Shown here: positions 21,150 to 34,499 of the stretch, in pieces
Layout: the number at the start of each line of letters is the position of its first letter
How positions within the stretch are numbered: position 1 is the stretch's first letter
Assembly: GCA_018296165.2 (NCBI GenBank)
Contig: JACKQL020000018.1
Span: forward strand, 992,001-1,056,000
Length of the DNA: 64,000 bases
Source of the DNA: Termitomyces sp. T153
Lineage: Eukaryota > Basidiomycota > Agaricomycetes > Agaricales > Lyophyllaceae
Direction of reading: 5' to 3'
Position numbers and translations under genes: made by a program
The notes under the pieces: model-generated
What the model was told of the DNA's origin: nothing
Seen by the model: only the letters and a program-made list of their open reading frames with translations
Database searches by the model: none

Positions 21150-22680
21150 CTATTGTTTAGTGATGTGACAGTCATTCTGTTCAATGGATCTGTTCAATGG
21201 AGAATTTGACTCGGCAAAAGGGGCAGATGGGTCAAAATACGATGGTACCGGTGAAGGGGGCGTTGACATCGGAGTGGATGGAGTAGAAAGCGCAGATACG
21301 ATGGATTGTGATACGTCAGAAAGAAGGATTGAGGCACGTTTTGTGTTCTTTGAAAGTCTAGAGTAACAATCAGCATGAGTACAAAAAGTCAAGAAGTGAC
21401 ACTAACGTTGAAACGCGTTGCAGTTCTCCCCACTTCTTCCCTACGCTCTCGACCCACGACGGTAGAGGTGACGCTGGGCCAACCGTCAGCGCAGCAAGTC
21501 CTGGTATTGACGAGACTGGTGGAAAACTGGTTCCATGGATAGTTGCCCTCTTCGTCCGCATTGCATCCTTCTTTGCCGTCTCCGTTGCCTTCGAAGTCAA
21601 TTCAGACTGGCTTGGTGAAGTTGACGTTCCTTCACACGGAACAAGGGCACGGGAATGCACATCTCGCGATTTGCGACGATACAGCTTTGAGCTGTTTAAC
21701 AGTGGTGCCTCAAGGTTTGGTTGCAAGTCAGCTTGTCCTTGCTGCTTCCGCTGCTGGCATTGGCGTTCGAACGCAGGGTTCGGGCTCATGGTAGGCGTCG
21801 CGCCTGTGTCATGAACCATGAGGATTTGGGTCAGCTCATCGTCATCAGCTTGCTCACTCAAAGCTCGTTTCGATGTCGTGTCGTCGGCAATGTATGCTGC
21901 AGAGGATTGAGACTCGGCCACATGAGTGGTTGATGAAGAATTTGACTGAGAGTATAAGCATGTGGGACGCTGAGAGCGAGGCACGGATGAAAGAGAGGAG
22001 GGCGAGGGAGGTGCTTGTTCTCCAATGGCCAGACCAGCTGCTATAAATCTGCCAACACCCTGCACACCCTCCACGATGCCTTCAAGAACCGCGCCGCTGC
22101 CTTGAGAAGTCGAAACGGAAGCCGAAGGGTTATCAAGAAATCCTCGATTGACGATGCGCTCCCATTTCCGTTTGACTGGAATCATGTGTGAACACACGAG
22201 ACAAAGAAGACCTGTAAACACACATACGTTGGAGGATTTCGGCCTCAAGAATGGCTAGCTGAGAACGAAGTTCCAAAGTCTTCGATTCCTTCTGGGCGAT
22301 GAATTGTAAAAGGTCCGCATGCCTGGCGTTGGTCTCAGACCGCGATGATGTGAGTAGAGGTTAAGAACGCACTTTTCAACCAATGTCAATGGCGGCCTCT
22401 CGTGTGCCTCGCTTTGACCTCGTTCCTTTGGCAGTATGACAGGGATAGAGATGATAGAAGAATTCGAGATCAAGTCAGGCTGGGGACTAGACGGCGCTGA
22501 ATGAGGCGACTCGACTGTTTGATCGCTGGAACGGTACGAGATCGAAGAGTGACGGCGGACGTTCGGCTTGACCAAGGGGCTTGAGCTAGGAGGCGGGGAT
22601 GGAAAGAAAGGCGTGTGGCCGTCGACGAGGTGAAGGGGACGCGGGCCCATTGTTACGTTGAAGGAGTGGCGTTTGTGCAT
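21150..22680 (-). CDS. DUF4048-like coiled-coil protein
   Basis: Function unknown. Model: complement join 21150..21357, 21407..22175, 22228..22322, 22373..22680, three introns of 49-52 nt, 459 residues with all phases consistent. The N-terminus is Pro/Ser-rich. Exon 2 and the start of exon 3 encode a short coiled coil (HADLLQFIAQKESKTLELRS, then AILEAEILQLKRKWERIVNR). In my reading this matches the core of the fungal DUF4048 family (LTALAAQERRVLELKEELxxAE type, followed by LKxxW). GAVLEGIVEGVQGVGRFIAAGL follows, a segment shared by basidiomycete members. The rest is Ser/Thr-rich and probably disordered. It lies in tandem, 104 bp downstream of the methyltransferase gene. Confidence 0.72.
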
Positions 22681-22784
22681 TGACGTCGAACGGAAGCAGA
22701 ATTGCGCCCCGTGTTTGGCTGACAACAGCACAGGGGCATCAATCCCGGCGCTTAGATTCAGGACGCTACATAATTCGTACATCT

Positions 22785-23663
22785 CTAGACACGCTTCCAC
22801 ACCACGATCCTCTCTTTTCCGACGTGCCTTGGCAAGGATGTCCCCGGAACCTTCTCGACAACCTTCTCAAAGGACTCCCCCAATACTTCCTCATAGTGTT
22901 CTACACGCACGAAGAAAGGTGGGCCGGCCTCAGATGGTGGTTCTATAGGCCATACTAGCGTGATTAGATAGCCTCCAGACTTAATGAGAGAAATCATCTG
23001 CTGTCCCCATTCGACACGCCTTTGCGGAGGAATAGCAACGAAGAATCTGGATAAATGAATGAGGCTATTACCACGACAACGGCAAAGAAGACATACGTAT
23101 AATCATATATGACATCGAATTTCTCCTCAGGTTTAAGTTTAAAAAAGTCTCCTACCTCAAAGGAAACCTCGCCAGGAGGAGGGATGGTGACGGATGCCAG
23201 ATTACTGCCAGTGTAGACTTGAGCGGCACCGTTCGGGCCCACAAGATTGGAGCCGAGACTTACGCCTGTGCCCTCCCGATGGCGGTTTCAGAGATATCCA
23301 TTCCAAGTGCCTTGAGGTTCAGCACAGATGCGAGATAGATCGCGTCATAGCCCTAGGAATAAATCCCGAGGATAAGAATCTCCTACAGGTGATGCATCGG
23401 AGGTAGAAACTCACCATCCCACAGCCTGGGACTAAAGCCCGACCTTGACGAGGAAAATTGATGTCACCGGATTCAACAACCTCTCGCAGAGGGGGCTGAA
23501 CATCGTCAGTTGCCCACGGCGTTATGTTAGCCTGCCTGTTGTGGATCTCAAATTAGACTATACTTAAGGAGTGTGAAAGACGGACTGGCCAAGCATTGTC
23601 CCAGGTCGAAGGTTCATCACTTTTCACGATCTGACGTAGCTGTTCCACAAGAGAGACGTCCAT
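22785..23663 (-). CDS. TPMT-like S-adenosylmethionine thiol methyltransferase
   Basis: Class I SAM-dependent methyltransferase of the thiopurine methyltransferase family; in fungi such enzymes are thought to methylate small thiol or halide acceptors. Model: complement join 22785..23046, 23097..23204, 23264..23352, 23415..23531, 23586..23663, four introns of 50-62 nt, 217 residues, the usual size. Motifs: ITPWATDDVQPPL near the N-terminus; SAM motif I ALVPGCGMGYDAIYLAS (Met where many relatives have Arg or Lys); GEVSFEVGDFFKL; FDVIYDYTFFVAIPPQRR; and a C-terminal GGYLITLVWPIEP strand. Intron 1 has a weak donor (GTCCGT). The first ATG in frame is further up, but MDVSLVEQLRQIV fits the family start better. 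Confidence 0.88.
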
Positions 23664-24567
23664 GGGGGGACAGTCAAGAGACAGAATTGTATTCTTATAC
23701 TGAGTAGAGGTATGGGAAAGTTGACGGCCCCGTACGTATGTCATTTTAGATTTGTGATAACGAAACGTGAGTTTGTCCGGCTCCTATCATTGCCGTTCTT
23801 CTTCCGTACATAAGCTCCATCTCCCATCTACCAGGAACACGGTATACTTCATGCGCCGAGAGTGAATGAGAAGCGACCGGTGAGCTCTACCGGGGACTTG
23901 CCGTTGGTACGTGCACAATAGCTGACCCGCCATCACTATGGATGTCCACGACACTCAGAGTTGCGATGATACATGTCTTGGGGTAACCAGTGCTACGATA
24001 GCTCTCGTTGATGATAGGTGCTAGTACTTAATAAACTTCAAATCATATGGCTCGGCTTCTTATTCGTGATCTGTAAGTAAATAGGGATGTGATCGTGCGC
24101 TAGAGCGTCTTGAATCGCGTTGATATTTCGATATCGATGGAGATTCATATGGTAATCTTGTCGATATTCACGGAAAGTCTGTCACTTCCTTACAAATTTG
24201 TTCTGAAGCAAAATCTACGTACGCGTGTTTCCTTTCATTGACTTGTGTCAGAATCTCATTCGCTGTGTAAGCGTGTGGTTATCCATATCCTTTGTCGTTT
24301 GATTCGGCAGTGGCCGAGGCTTGGTCCTGTGGACTGTGGAGGCCTGGTCTTGTGGTTTGCCTGCAGGCAATACTGTTGATAATCCAGATTTATCTTTCTT
24401 CTATACCAGGGCTTTCCTTGGGCCTTTCTGCTGTGATCTTTTGCATTGTTCTTTGGAATCGGTTTAGCAAGCGGGAACAAAAGCCGTTGACTCGATACTC
24501 AAGGCAGTGTAAGTAAGTCATATATATACAGATTCGCTTTATAGAGTTTGCTCAGTACCATTCTCAG
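23664..24567. other. Divergent intergenic region
   Basis: About 900 bp between the methyltransferase (-) and the Pro-rich gene (+); presumed promoters for both. No ORF or motif stands out. Confidence 0.5.
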
Positions 24568-26520
24568 ATGTCCTACCGTTATCCACCAGGATGGATCCCT
24601 CCGTACCACGGAGCTGCGCCTCCAATGCCCCCAAATGTATCAGTCAACCAACAGCAATGGCAAATGGGTTCCTGGCAGTTCAATCCAGCGTACAATTGGC
24701 GAAGGTATTCAGTGCCCCAGATGGGATGGATGGCCGCTCCATCATGGAGCTATCCCGCGTACCGTCCTTCCCAATCGCTTCCAGCCAACTTCAATCCTTA
24801 CAAGAAGGCCATCAGACCACCGAGTGCTGAGTATCTCGCGATGAAGGTGAGCAATAATGGGCTCGATTTGCACAACATGGTTCCAGTGTACGTCTGCTTG
24901 TGCTGCTACTTTTCCGTTTTCTGTTGACATAATCGCAGAGCAAATCGTTATGGGGATGAACAAAAGACCCCGGACCCACCCTTGGCCCCGGCCCCAACGA
25001 CTCCTTGGTTGTGGAGGCCAGCGGCTCTGGCTGACGACGCGCCTCCCGAGTCTGCTCATCATGCAGCTGCCGCTGCTGCTGCTGCGGCGGCAGCCAACGA
25101 TCGCGCACAAAATCGTTTTCCCTCCGAGTCGCAATTGCCTGCCTCCGCTCCAGGTCCAGCCACAATGTTTCGCCGTGCTACCGATCCCTCTCCCTCGCCT
25201 TCACCATCGAGTGCTTCTTCATCCCGGGTCAACGCGTCCACCGGCACTAGTAATGCTGATTCATCATCTCCCCTCAAACCCACCTTCAGTTCTAAGATCA
25301 TTCGTGTCCCAGCACACTACGCACAAACTTCCAACGCATCAACTTCTGTGGACTCGTTAGTGAGCCGCGTGGAGGGTTTGAGCACCTCAGAACCTCCTCC
25401 CCTTGGTCGCCAATCTTCTATGCCATCTATATACCCTGATTCCAAGCAGCCCTCCTCAATCAGTGGAGCGCAATTTTCGGATGAGCCTTTAAGTATTCTT
25501 AGTCCCCTAATCATTCCTATGACTCCGCATCCCAAGCGCCCAGTCACCCGTGGCGCGACATATCCCAACATCGGTAACCATTCAGGTCTCGATACTATCA
25601 AGGAAGCACCTGCTGTCGAAGTCACCCTACCTCATGGAAGCTCTTCTCGCCCGCAAGAAACACCTGCTCACCATGTACCTCAAACTGCTCCGGCTTCTCA
25701 GCAGTCTTTCACTCGACCTCCAGTCAGTCGCTCTGAATCATACCCTCGTTCCGCATCCTCGTCCGTTTTTCGAGATACTCCTCAGGACCGATCCATTTCC
25801 CGAAATCTTGATGTACAAAATTCTCAACATCCCTCTGTTGTTCAGCAACATACCCCTCCCGATATTGACTCATACCCAGCACTTCGTCAAACTCCCCCTC
25901 GCCCACAAACACCTCGCCGGCCGATTGAAATCTATGCTCCCACACCACCACCTCAAAGAAGCCACTCTTCCAGTTGTGTACCCACACGCCATTCATCTTC
26001 TCATCAATTGTCTCCCACGCAAACATCTCACACAACACCAAAACATTCCCCGCCGGAAACATCTCACTCCCCCAAACACACACCCCCTTCAACGTCTCAA
26101 GATTATCCGATCACTCCTATAAGTCTCCATCAGAACACTGCTCCTGCAAGTTCATACAATTATGAGGAAGAGCGTCCGAAACCGGTAAAGCCGATCAGGA
26201 TCTACACTCCTGTCTGCCTTCCCCCCCGCCAGCGCCGCCGGCTCGGATTTTGGAACCGACGGGGTGATCATTGCACAAAAGAAGGTTATATAGTGTTCGC
26301 GCCGCCTGAGCAAGCATTTCCCGCTGAGTTATCAACATACCCCGAACGCGATTACCAAGATGACCTAGGTTTTCGCGTTGCTTTTGACCCTAGGAGACCG
26401 GAGCTTCCTGAATCGCTTCCGAGGCGTGGACAGCCGCCAGAAAAGCCATATAAGGACGTGCGTAGTCGTCGTTGGCCCAATTCCGTTGACACTGACCTGA
26501 GCTGTACAAACAGTTTTTGA
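24568..26520 (+). CDS. Pro/Ser-rich basidiomycete protein of unknown function
   Basis: I do not recognise this gene. Model: join 24568..24887 and 24939..26520 with one 51-nt intron, 633 residues. The N-terminus (first about 105 residues) is rich in Pro, Tyr, Trp and Gln and looks conserved (MSYRYPPGWIPPYHG, then FNPYKKAIRPPSAEYLAMK). The middle is long and disordered, with a poly-Ala run and many Ser/Pro/Thr. The last 100 or so residues regain order: RIYTPVCLPPRQRRRLGFWN, GYIVFAPPEQAFP, then FRVAFDPRRPELPESLP, and are probably the functional domain. No transmembrane segment or signal peptide is seen. The two ordered ends separated by a disordered linker suggest a scaffold or regulatory protein, which is inference only. 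Confidence 0.72.
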
Positions 26521-26802
26521 TGTATAACGAGTAATATTGACTATGGGACAACCTATCTGAGGCCTTACCTGCTCTCCTTTCTTGTTCAACACTCTGTGTA
26601 TCTGTATTCAGTAGTAATTGATAACACATTGAATATTCATCTGTATTAGTATGCATGACTAGGTGTACATAATGGAACTGAGAATTAGCCTCATATTCCA
26701 AGCTATGAATGACATACAAAATAATGATACAAAGCTTCATTAGCTACTGGATTAATGTCTAGAGGAATGAGGATACTTGATACAATAGAGTGAGAAAACA
26801 CA

Positions 26803-29800
26803 TCAATTAACCAGACCAATACCACCATGGGCTGTGTGCATATGGTCATAGATTCCATTACCACCAGGGAATGTCTTGAGACAGACCCAACATATATGAG
26901 TCTTACATTGGGTGCACGTCATATGGTTGCAACCCTCATCTCGTTCAATCAGAACATTGCACCCCGGGCAAGGCTTGACATCATGGTGTGCCATCCACTC
27001 TCGGAAGAGGTTGTTGTCACCTTCTGGATCAGGGCAGGCAAAACCATCATGAGCTTCGACATGACAATTAGGGCATATCCGTAGCAGGCATGAGGGACAC
27101 TGCAACACTATGTCTTTAGAGGCGCGACGGTAAATCTGTGGGCAATCCGGAGTAGGACAATAGTGGAACTCCTCTCCACGAGCTTGAATGTATGCAGAGA
27201 ATGCAGCATCTACGACGGCGTCAAACTCGGGAATTGTCAACACTTTCCGGGCAGTACGGAGTGGTATATGCTCGGTACACTTCGCGTTGTTCCCTAGACA
27301 CAATAGTGGAAAATATCTGTTATGGACAGAAGAGCTGAGATAATGGGTCAAGCAATCCCAGCACCAAGAGTGAGTACATGGAAGGGTAATCGGATTTGTA
27401 ACTTCATCAAAACAGACTGGGCATACAGCAGCAATTCGACGGCGTGCAGGATGAAGTTGGGCTTGACGTGCATGGTAGACGACATTCCGCGCTGCTCGGT
27501 AGACATTGTCACCTCCGCGAACAATAAGGCGACGGTGATATAAATCTAAATTGATGTTATCGCGACCAAACTGTTCTTGGAGTTGGGCAAGATCTGTTCT
27601 CATTAACTGACCAAGAACCCACCCATCAAGGAGAATAGTGTGAATTTGTTGAGTCTGGAGTTCACCTAGCTTGTCGAGAATCTGTTGCCTGACAGTTGAA
27701 CGGTAGGTTGAAGGTCCTAATAGACGTATCATCCGCCGAGGGATATCGACACGAATTGTAACATTGGGTGTGGTATGCTCAATGCTACCCAAGAAGGACT
27801 GGCCAGCTGGATGAGCAAAGAAAGGATCCCAGGCAATAACTGTACCCTGACGGAGAGTCTCCCAATTCAGAATCTTACCCAGCTCCGCTTTGAGCTGGCC
27901 AAGTTCCTTCAAGTCATCGCCAGACAATTTGATCAATGTTGACATAGGTGTCGGTCGTTCGACAACAGACATAGTAGTTCGATGATGATGATAAACTGTC
28001 CGAGAAAGAGCCCTGATGTCATTGCCCATCTTTTCATACATTGCTGCGGAGATTGAGAAAGAGAGTGACTGAAGATGCTCCGCAAATACTCTTGTTCTAC
28101 CAGTGAATACTGGTTTGCGACCATGAAGGCGATGGCATGCGGCTTTAGCATCACCAGCTGTGGCAAAATGTGCCCACGCCTGTACTCGCGCATTTTTATA
28201 TGGAGGTGGCTGAACCGTAAAGTCAAGCAGCTCCGAGTCTTGCTGCAGGATCCGCATGATACTGTTTTTGGCAAGGTCAATATTTCGATAGTTGGGTTGT
28301 GCCCAGACTACATCATCAGGCTCAGCAAACCATGCCATGTCTTCTTTTTGAACATTCACAGGAAGGCCACGAAAGCAAACGGTGACGACGCCTACTACGG
28401 GAAGGCCTACGTGAATAGATGCATGTACAAAACGGTCCTGAAAAGCCTTTCGAGAAGCAATTCCAATAGCAGCCTTGGCGAGTTCCATGGTTGTATAACC
28501 ACAATATGCAGTTCTACTAGGCGCTTCCCAGCGAACGCGAACTGAAGTATCACTGAATATCCCATCCCTGAGCGATGCGTTGTGTATGGGAAGCCGCGCC
28601 GTAATTGTGGTGCCAAATGCCTGAGTATGATGAAGAGCAGCGCTTGCATCACAAGCACTGTCAGGAGTCGCAAAACGCGCCCGTACAAGCATGGTAGGAG
28701 AGTTATAACAAGCTGGTAGCTTGATGTCAACCACTTCACCAAAAGGTCGCAACAAATCTGCAAGTTCCTTGTCTGTAACACGTGACGAGATATTCCCAAG
28801 GTAGATCCACGGTGTTTCGAATCCAGTTTGGAGCTCTTGAATTTCGAATCCGGGGCCGAGTTTTACCCTGGCATGGTCGTGTACTTTGACTGACCAGGTT
28901 TGTCCTTCAATGGCTTCCTGAATAAACTCGTAAGCCATTAGAGCTTGCAGCAGGGAGACCCAACATACATTAGCATCAACTGCACCGTTTAAGGGTGGTG
29001 CGGTAGCCAATTTAGGCGCAGGAGGATCATAATCGAGGTCTTCATGGCGATACCTGCACGTGTATCTTGCGGTACACCGGCCACGGAGCCACTGTATGCA
29101 AACGTCGTGATTTTTGGGAGCAGGACGTTGGCCGATGGGAGGATCGTTGATGGATATATCGACAGGTGCTGGCTTGGTTGAGGGCATAGTAAGGGGCGTC
29201 AAAAGCGCAGGAGCCTGATTCGAATTGAGGTTAATTATAAAATTTCGCATTGTTGGAACATACTGGATCGTCATATTTTAGATTCAGATGGCGATAATCA
29301 CATGCGTAACCGAGTTTACATCTACCAAGAATCCATTGCTGGCACACTTCAGTGAACCTAGGCTGTGAACGTGCTTTGGATCGTATAGTGGGCAATCGGT
29401 GACTGGGAAGTGGATAGCGAGAGGGCTTTTTAATACAGAAAATCAGCATCAAGACAACAAAGAAGATATAAATGCTTACAGGAGTGTCATACTGAAGTTC
29501 TTCATGTATGAAATCACAAGAGTATCCGAGGAAACATTCTCCTAGCTTCGAAAGTTTGCAAACGTACGGATAAGGAGGCGGAGGATGTATTCCTTCGACA
29601 GGCGGTTCATAATGGACATCACCATGAAAAAAGAAACAAGCAGGACCAAGATTGCACCGATTCACCATCCATTTTTTACAAAAAGCGTTGGATTTCGGAG
29701 GAGGGTAGGTGACAAGTTCATCCTCTCCATCCTCCTCATCTGATAGACTGTCATCCGAGGCACTACAGGTGTCCTCGGCGTCCCAAGCAATAGTGCTTTT

Positions 29801-31398
29801 ATCCTGCTCCGTCGACTGTACAAAGAATAGAAGATTAGACCAATCATATTCCAAAGAGAGGATTGAAGCCAACCTGAGCGTAAACCAAATCACCATGGCG
29901 ATATCGACACAGGTATCCTTGTGTACAAAAGCCTTTTTGCCATTGCAAACAAATAGTATGGTTTTGAGGATGGGGATAGATTCCGTTGACAGGGATATCA
30001 TACTCCAAATCGCCATGAACATATTGACAATCGTATGATCGTTTGCATGCTTTCTGGAGCCACTCGCGGCAAAAATAACGAGACGGCGGAGGGGGGTGGG
30101 TCCTTGAATGATTGGTTGCGGCAGAATTGTCTTTCGAAGTGTATGAACATGAAGAGCCTTGAGGAGAGAAACCAATCTGATAGTGAGGCATCAGTAGGAT
30201 ATAGACAACTGAAGATAAAAACTTGTATACTGTAATTTCGCTGCCGTCAGAATTCTGCCCGCTGTCGACATTGACATCTGAGTGATCTGCTACATTGCCA
30301 CGTTCAGACTGATAGCGAAGGTGGACACGAGATTTTTCTGATTCCGACACATGAGAGGGTCCTTGTCGTGCTCTAAGAGCAGGCTGGGCAGAGTTTGACA
30401 CCTTTGTACATGGTTGTCAACCTATTTATCTGAATTGAACATGAGAAGTTGCTGATACCTTTGACGTAGATACAAGTCTATTGATGTTGCTCGAAGTACT
30501 AGTCAAGGTCAATGAATTGCAAGATTTCTCGGCGCGGGGATGAATACGATGACAATTTTCGCTATGCTGACAGCGACCTTTCAGAAAATGTTGACAAATT
30601 TCATTCAAAGAGGCACGTGTAGGGTGTGCCTTATCACTAACGTCAGCGAGAGAAAGCTATGGCAGCACTGCTATACATACATCCCAGCCAAAAGCATAGA
30701 ATCTACGTGGAATAATAGACTCTGTGGTAGGAGTGGCGGATATGGCGTTGGTATCAAGAGCTGTCTGAAGATGCAAGGTCAATCATCGCGACTTCCAAGG
30801 GGCGAGAGCCGAGAAAACTATGGAAAACGAATGAAGGTTGTTGAAACGATCCACATATTTATCTGTCGCAGCTTGTTGGGCAGCGCGTAGGGATGGATAA
30901 AACTTGGCTGCTTCAAGAAATCAAGAATAAGGTTACCTACCTTGATAGTCGCTGATCGAGGTGCTGAAGGGAAAGAGCATTGCTTATCTCCCGTAGGTCG
31001 CACACTCTCATCATGCTTACGCCTAGGTTGTTGCTGTTGCCGTCCCTGCTTCGGCTGGAAATTCAGCGTGACTCGAAGATAATCTGAATGCCTATATGAA
31101 CGCATACTGTCGTCTTGGGTACCGTGGAGGCAGATGGAAGAGAAGCTTCATTCATATCTAACTTGAGCGTAGTATTGGCAGCAGGAGTTGAAGAGGTGGT
31201 TTGGGACCTTGGTGAAAGACGTCGAGAGGCATCATGTTTCATCTGCCGACGAGAAGCAGAAGCTTTGTGGGCAGCGGCCATGAGGGTCTGCAGTAGATCT
31301 GAAGAAGGGCGTGTGTGAGAGCAGCGATTCTGACTGGGCCATCCCAAACCTGAATTGATTCCCAAATTTACCACGTGGCTGTAGTGTGAACTAAACAT
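26803..31398 (-). CDS. CCCH-RRM-RBR E3 ubiquitin ligase
   Basis: Model: complement join 26803..29214, 29264..29425, 29480..29815, 29874..30176, 30231..30401, 30459..30629, 30681..30764, 30819..30907, 31021..31054, 31108..31398; 1350 residues. The last six joins are clear, the first three less so. Seven CCCH zinc fingers lie in the N-terminal half, each of C-x7-9-C-x5-C-x3-H type (for example CQHFLKGRCQHSENCHRIH and CIQWLRGRCTARYTCRYRH). An RRM-like domain follows (WIYLGNISSRVTDKELADLL), then further RNA-binding-like sequence. The C-terminus is a full RING1-IBR-RING2: CPVCFDEVTNPITLPCTHSW, then FHYCPTPDCPQIYR, then CPGCNVLIERDEGCNHMTC. The final Cys of GCNHMTC is the catalytic position in RBR ligases. 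It probably ubiquitinates RNA-associated targets; substrates are unknown. Confidence 0.88.
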
Positions 31399-31707
31399 GA
31401 CACACCTCCCTTTTGCCTCGTTTCAATGAATGAGCGGTGTTTCATGATCATGTAAACACTGGTCGAAAAAATGCATCCGCTGGCCCACCGTCGTTAGGCG
31501 GGAAACATGATTTAATGCTCTTGTCAGGCCGTCGCGATCGACACATGAGTTCATAGTTCTCTTAAAAACATTCTTTCTGACGCTGGATTGCGGGATCCCA
31601 GTTCAATGATATGTCTCGCACTATTTCATCAGTAGTAGTACATGGATAACAATAACATAATGACCCTCCAAAGTCCCATGTACGACATACTTATATGACG
31701 ATGCCAT
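31399..31707. other. Short intergenic gap
   Basis: Tandem spacing between the MET2 stop and the RBR gene start, both on the minus strand. It must hold the RBR promoter and possibly its leader. No other feature seen. Confidence 0.45.
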
Positions 31708-33144
<1,437 letters not shown>

Positions 33145-33152
33145 CCCCGCGA

Positions 33153-33159
33153 TCACGTG
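33153..33159. promoter_or_regulatory. TCACGTG box at MET2 start
   Basis: A palindromic CACGTG preceded by T lies about 10 bp upstream of the first MET2 ATG. In yeasts TCACGTG is the Cbf1/Met4 site of sulfur-assimilation genes. The position is unusually close, so it may work in the leader, or translation may start at the internal Met about 20 bp downstream. Confidence 0.45.
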
Positions 33160-33369
33160 TGTTTGTTGGAAACATAAACCACTCTTTGAACATAGACTTT
33201 TTGCAGTTTCTGTTTCTATGTATTAGTACGAACGACTGTGGGTGTTTCATTCCTGAGCTTATAATTGTCTTTAATGAGATAACATTAATCAATTATATAC
33301 CACTTTCAGTGGACCTATTGAGTTCATGCCAGTATTTCACCTGTTTCAGTCCCATTTAGACATTTGTCA

Positions 33370-34290
33370 TTGTTTCTTCCTAGAGAGTAGGGTTGACCAA
33401 AGCATCGGTATCGATATCGCAACATCTCGCCACCATCTACAAACCCTGCAAAGTATTATAGGTGAATCTTTGATATTAGGTGCGCATTCTCGCCTATCAC
33501 ACAAAGAATCCAGGCTACAGATGAAAATGAGACCCAAGACTTCTGCGAGGAGATGGATAGGTGCCTCCATGGGTGTCATTGGTTGCTCAAGAGATGGCTC
33601 AGCGGTTGTTGGATTGTTGATAGACAAGGAGGATTTGGAATCTGAAGGCGTAGCAGTTATCGTGACTACGTCACTATCTCTGACTTACTTTCTATCCTTA
33701 GAGTTGCTATTCAGTAAAATTTACCTACCTTATCCCGACTCCTTCCGTAGTATAAAAGGCGCCGGAAGAGTCGTAGATAGTGAGTTTTGCAATATTAGGA
33801 CTTACACCAGTTCTATCCCGCAAGACTAAAGCTTTGTGACCATACACTACCATTTCAGGTGGTCTACCGTTACATTTAGATAGCTGAAAAGATCTGATAT
33901 GTACCACTCCCCGTAAGCTTGGGGATCAAGTACATTTTGCACTGGTCGAGTTTTTCGCCCCCTTATCAGAGGGCGGAGAAGTCATTTCAGTGTTGATGGC
34001 ATAAAAGTGTGGTATTTCGGGGGGGCATACTGATCAAGCAATTCAAAGCTAAAATCCCTTTCAAAATGGAGACGTTCCCGGGAAAGCTGCCTGCCATTGC
34101 AGGATACAGTACAATTATCCCATGGTATTCAATTGTGAGCAACAATAGTTCTCATTGACCTTCATATCTGGCCATAACATCAGGTTGAAATTAGGGACTG
34201 ATGACAAGAAAAGACAATTGTGGAAGAGGAATGATGTGAGTCTGCGCGTGTTGTGTTCCTCAAGCAGACAATAACACACAATTGAACAGG
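33370..34290 (-). pseudogene. Truncated F-box gene copy with upstream region
   Basis: Minus-strand sequence matches 54945-55640 (+): leader, promoter-proximal region and first about 65 codons of an F-box gene. The visible protein begins MEAPIHLLAEVLGLIF and continues CDRRECAPNIKDSPIILC then VCRWWRDVAISIPMLWS, the F-box-like N-terminus common in Agaricomycetes. It then stops soon after the point where the other copy continues. About 250 bp (roughly 33645-33895) has no counterpart in the other copy. The fragment therefore cannot encode a full protein. Confidence 0.8.
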
Positions 34291-34499
34291 AATATTAATA
34301 GATACTTTTAGATAGATATTGTAACATTAACTTGATGCGGCACATAGGACCTCCAGAAGACACTCCGTTTCACAGACCATGGTGTGTAAAGTAAAGAGTA
34401 AAAGAATAAGAGCAGAGGACAAGCACAGCTGGTCACAGTCTCTTCAGGCTGACCATGATCCGTGATGCGACTTCCCTTCAACACCATGGCCCCCAGCAA

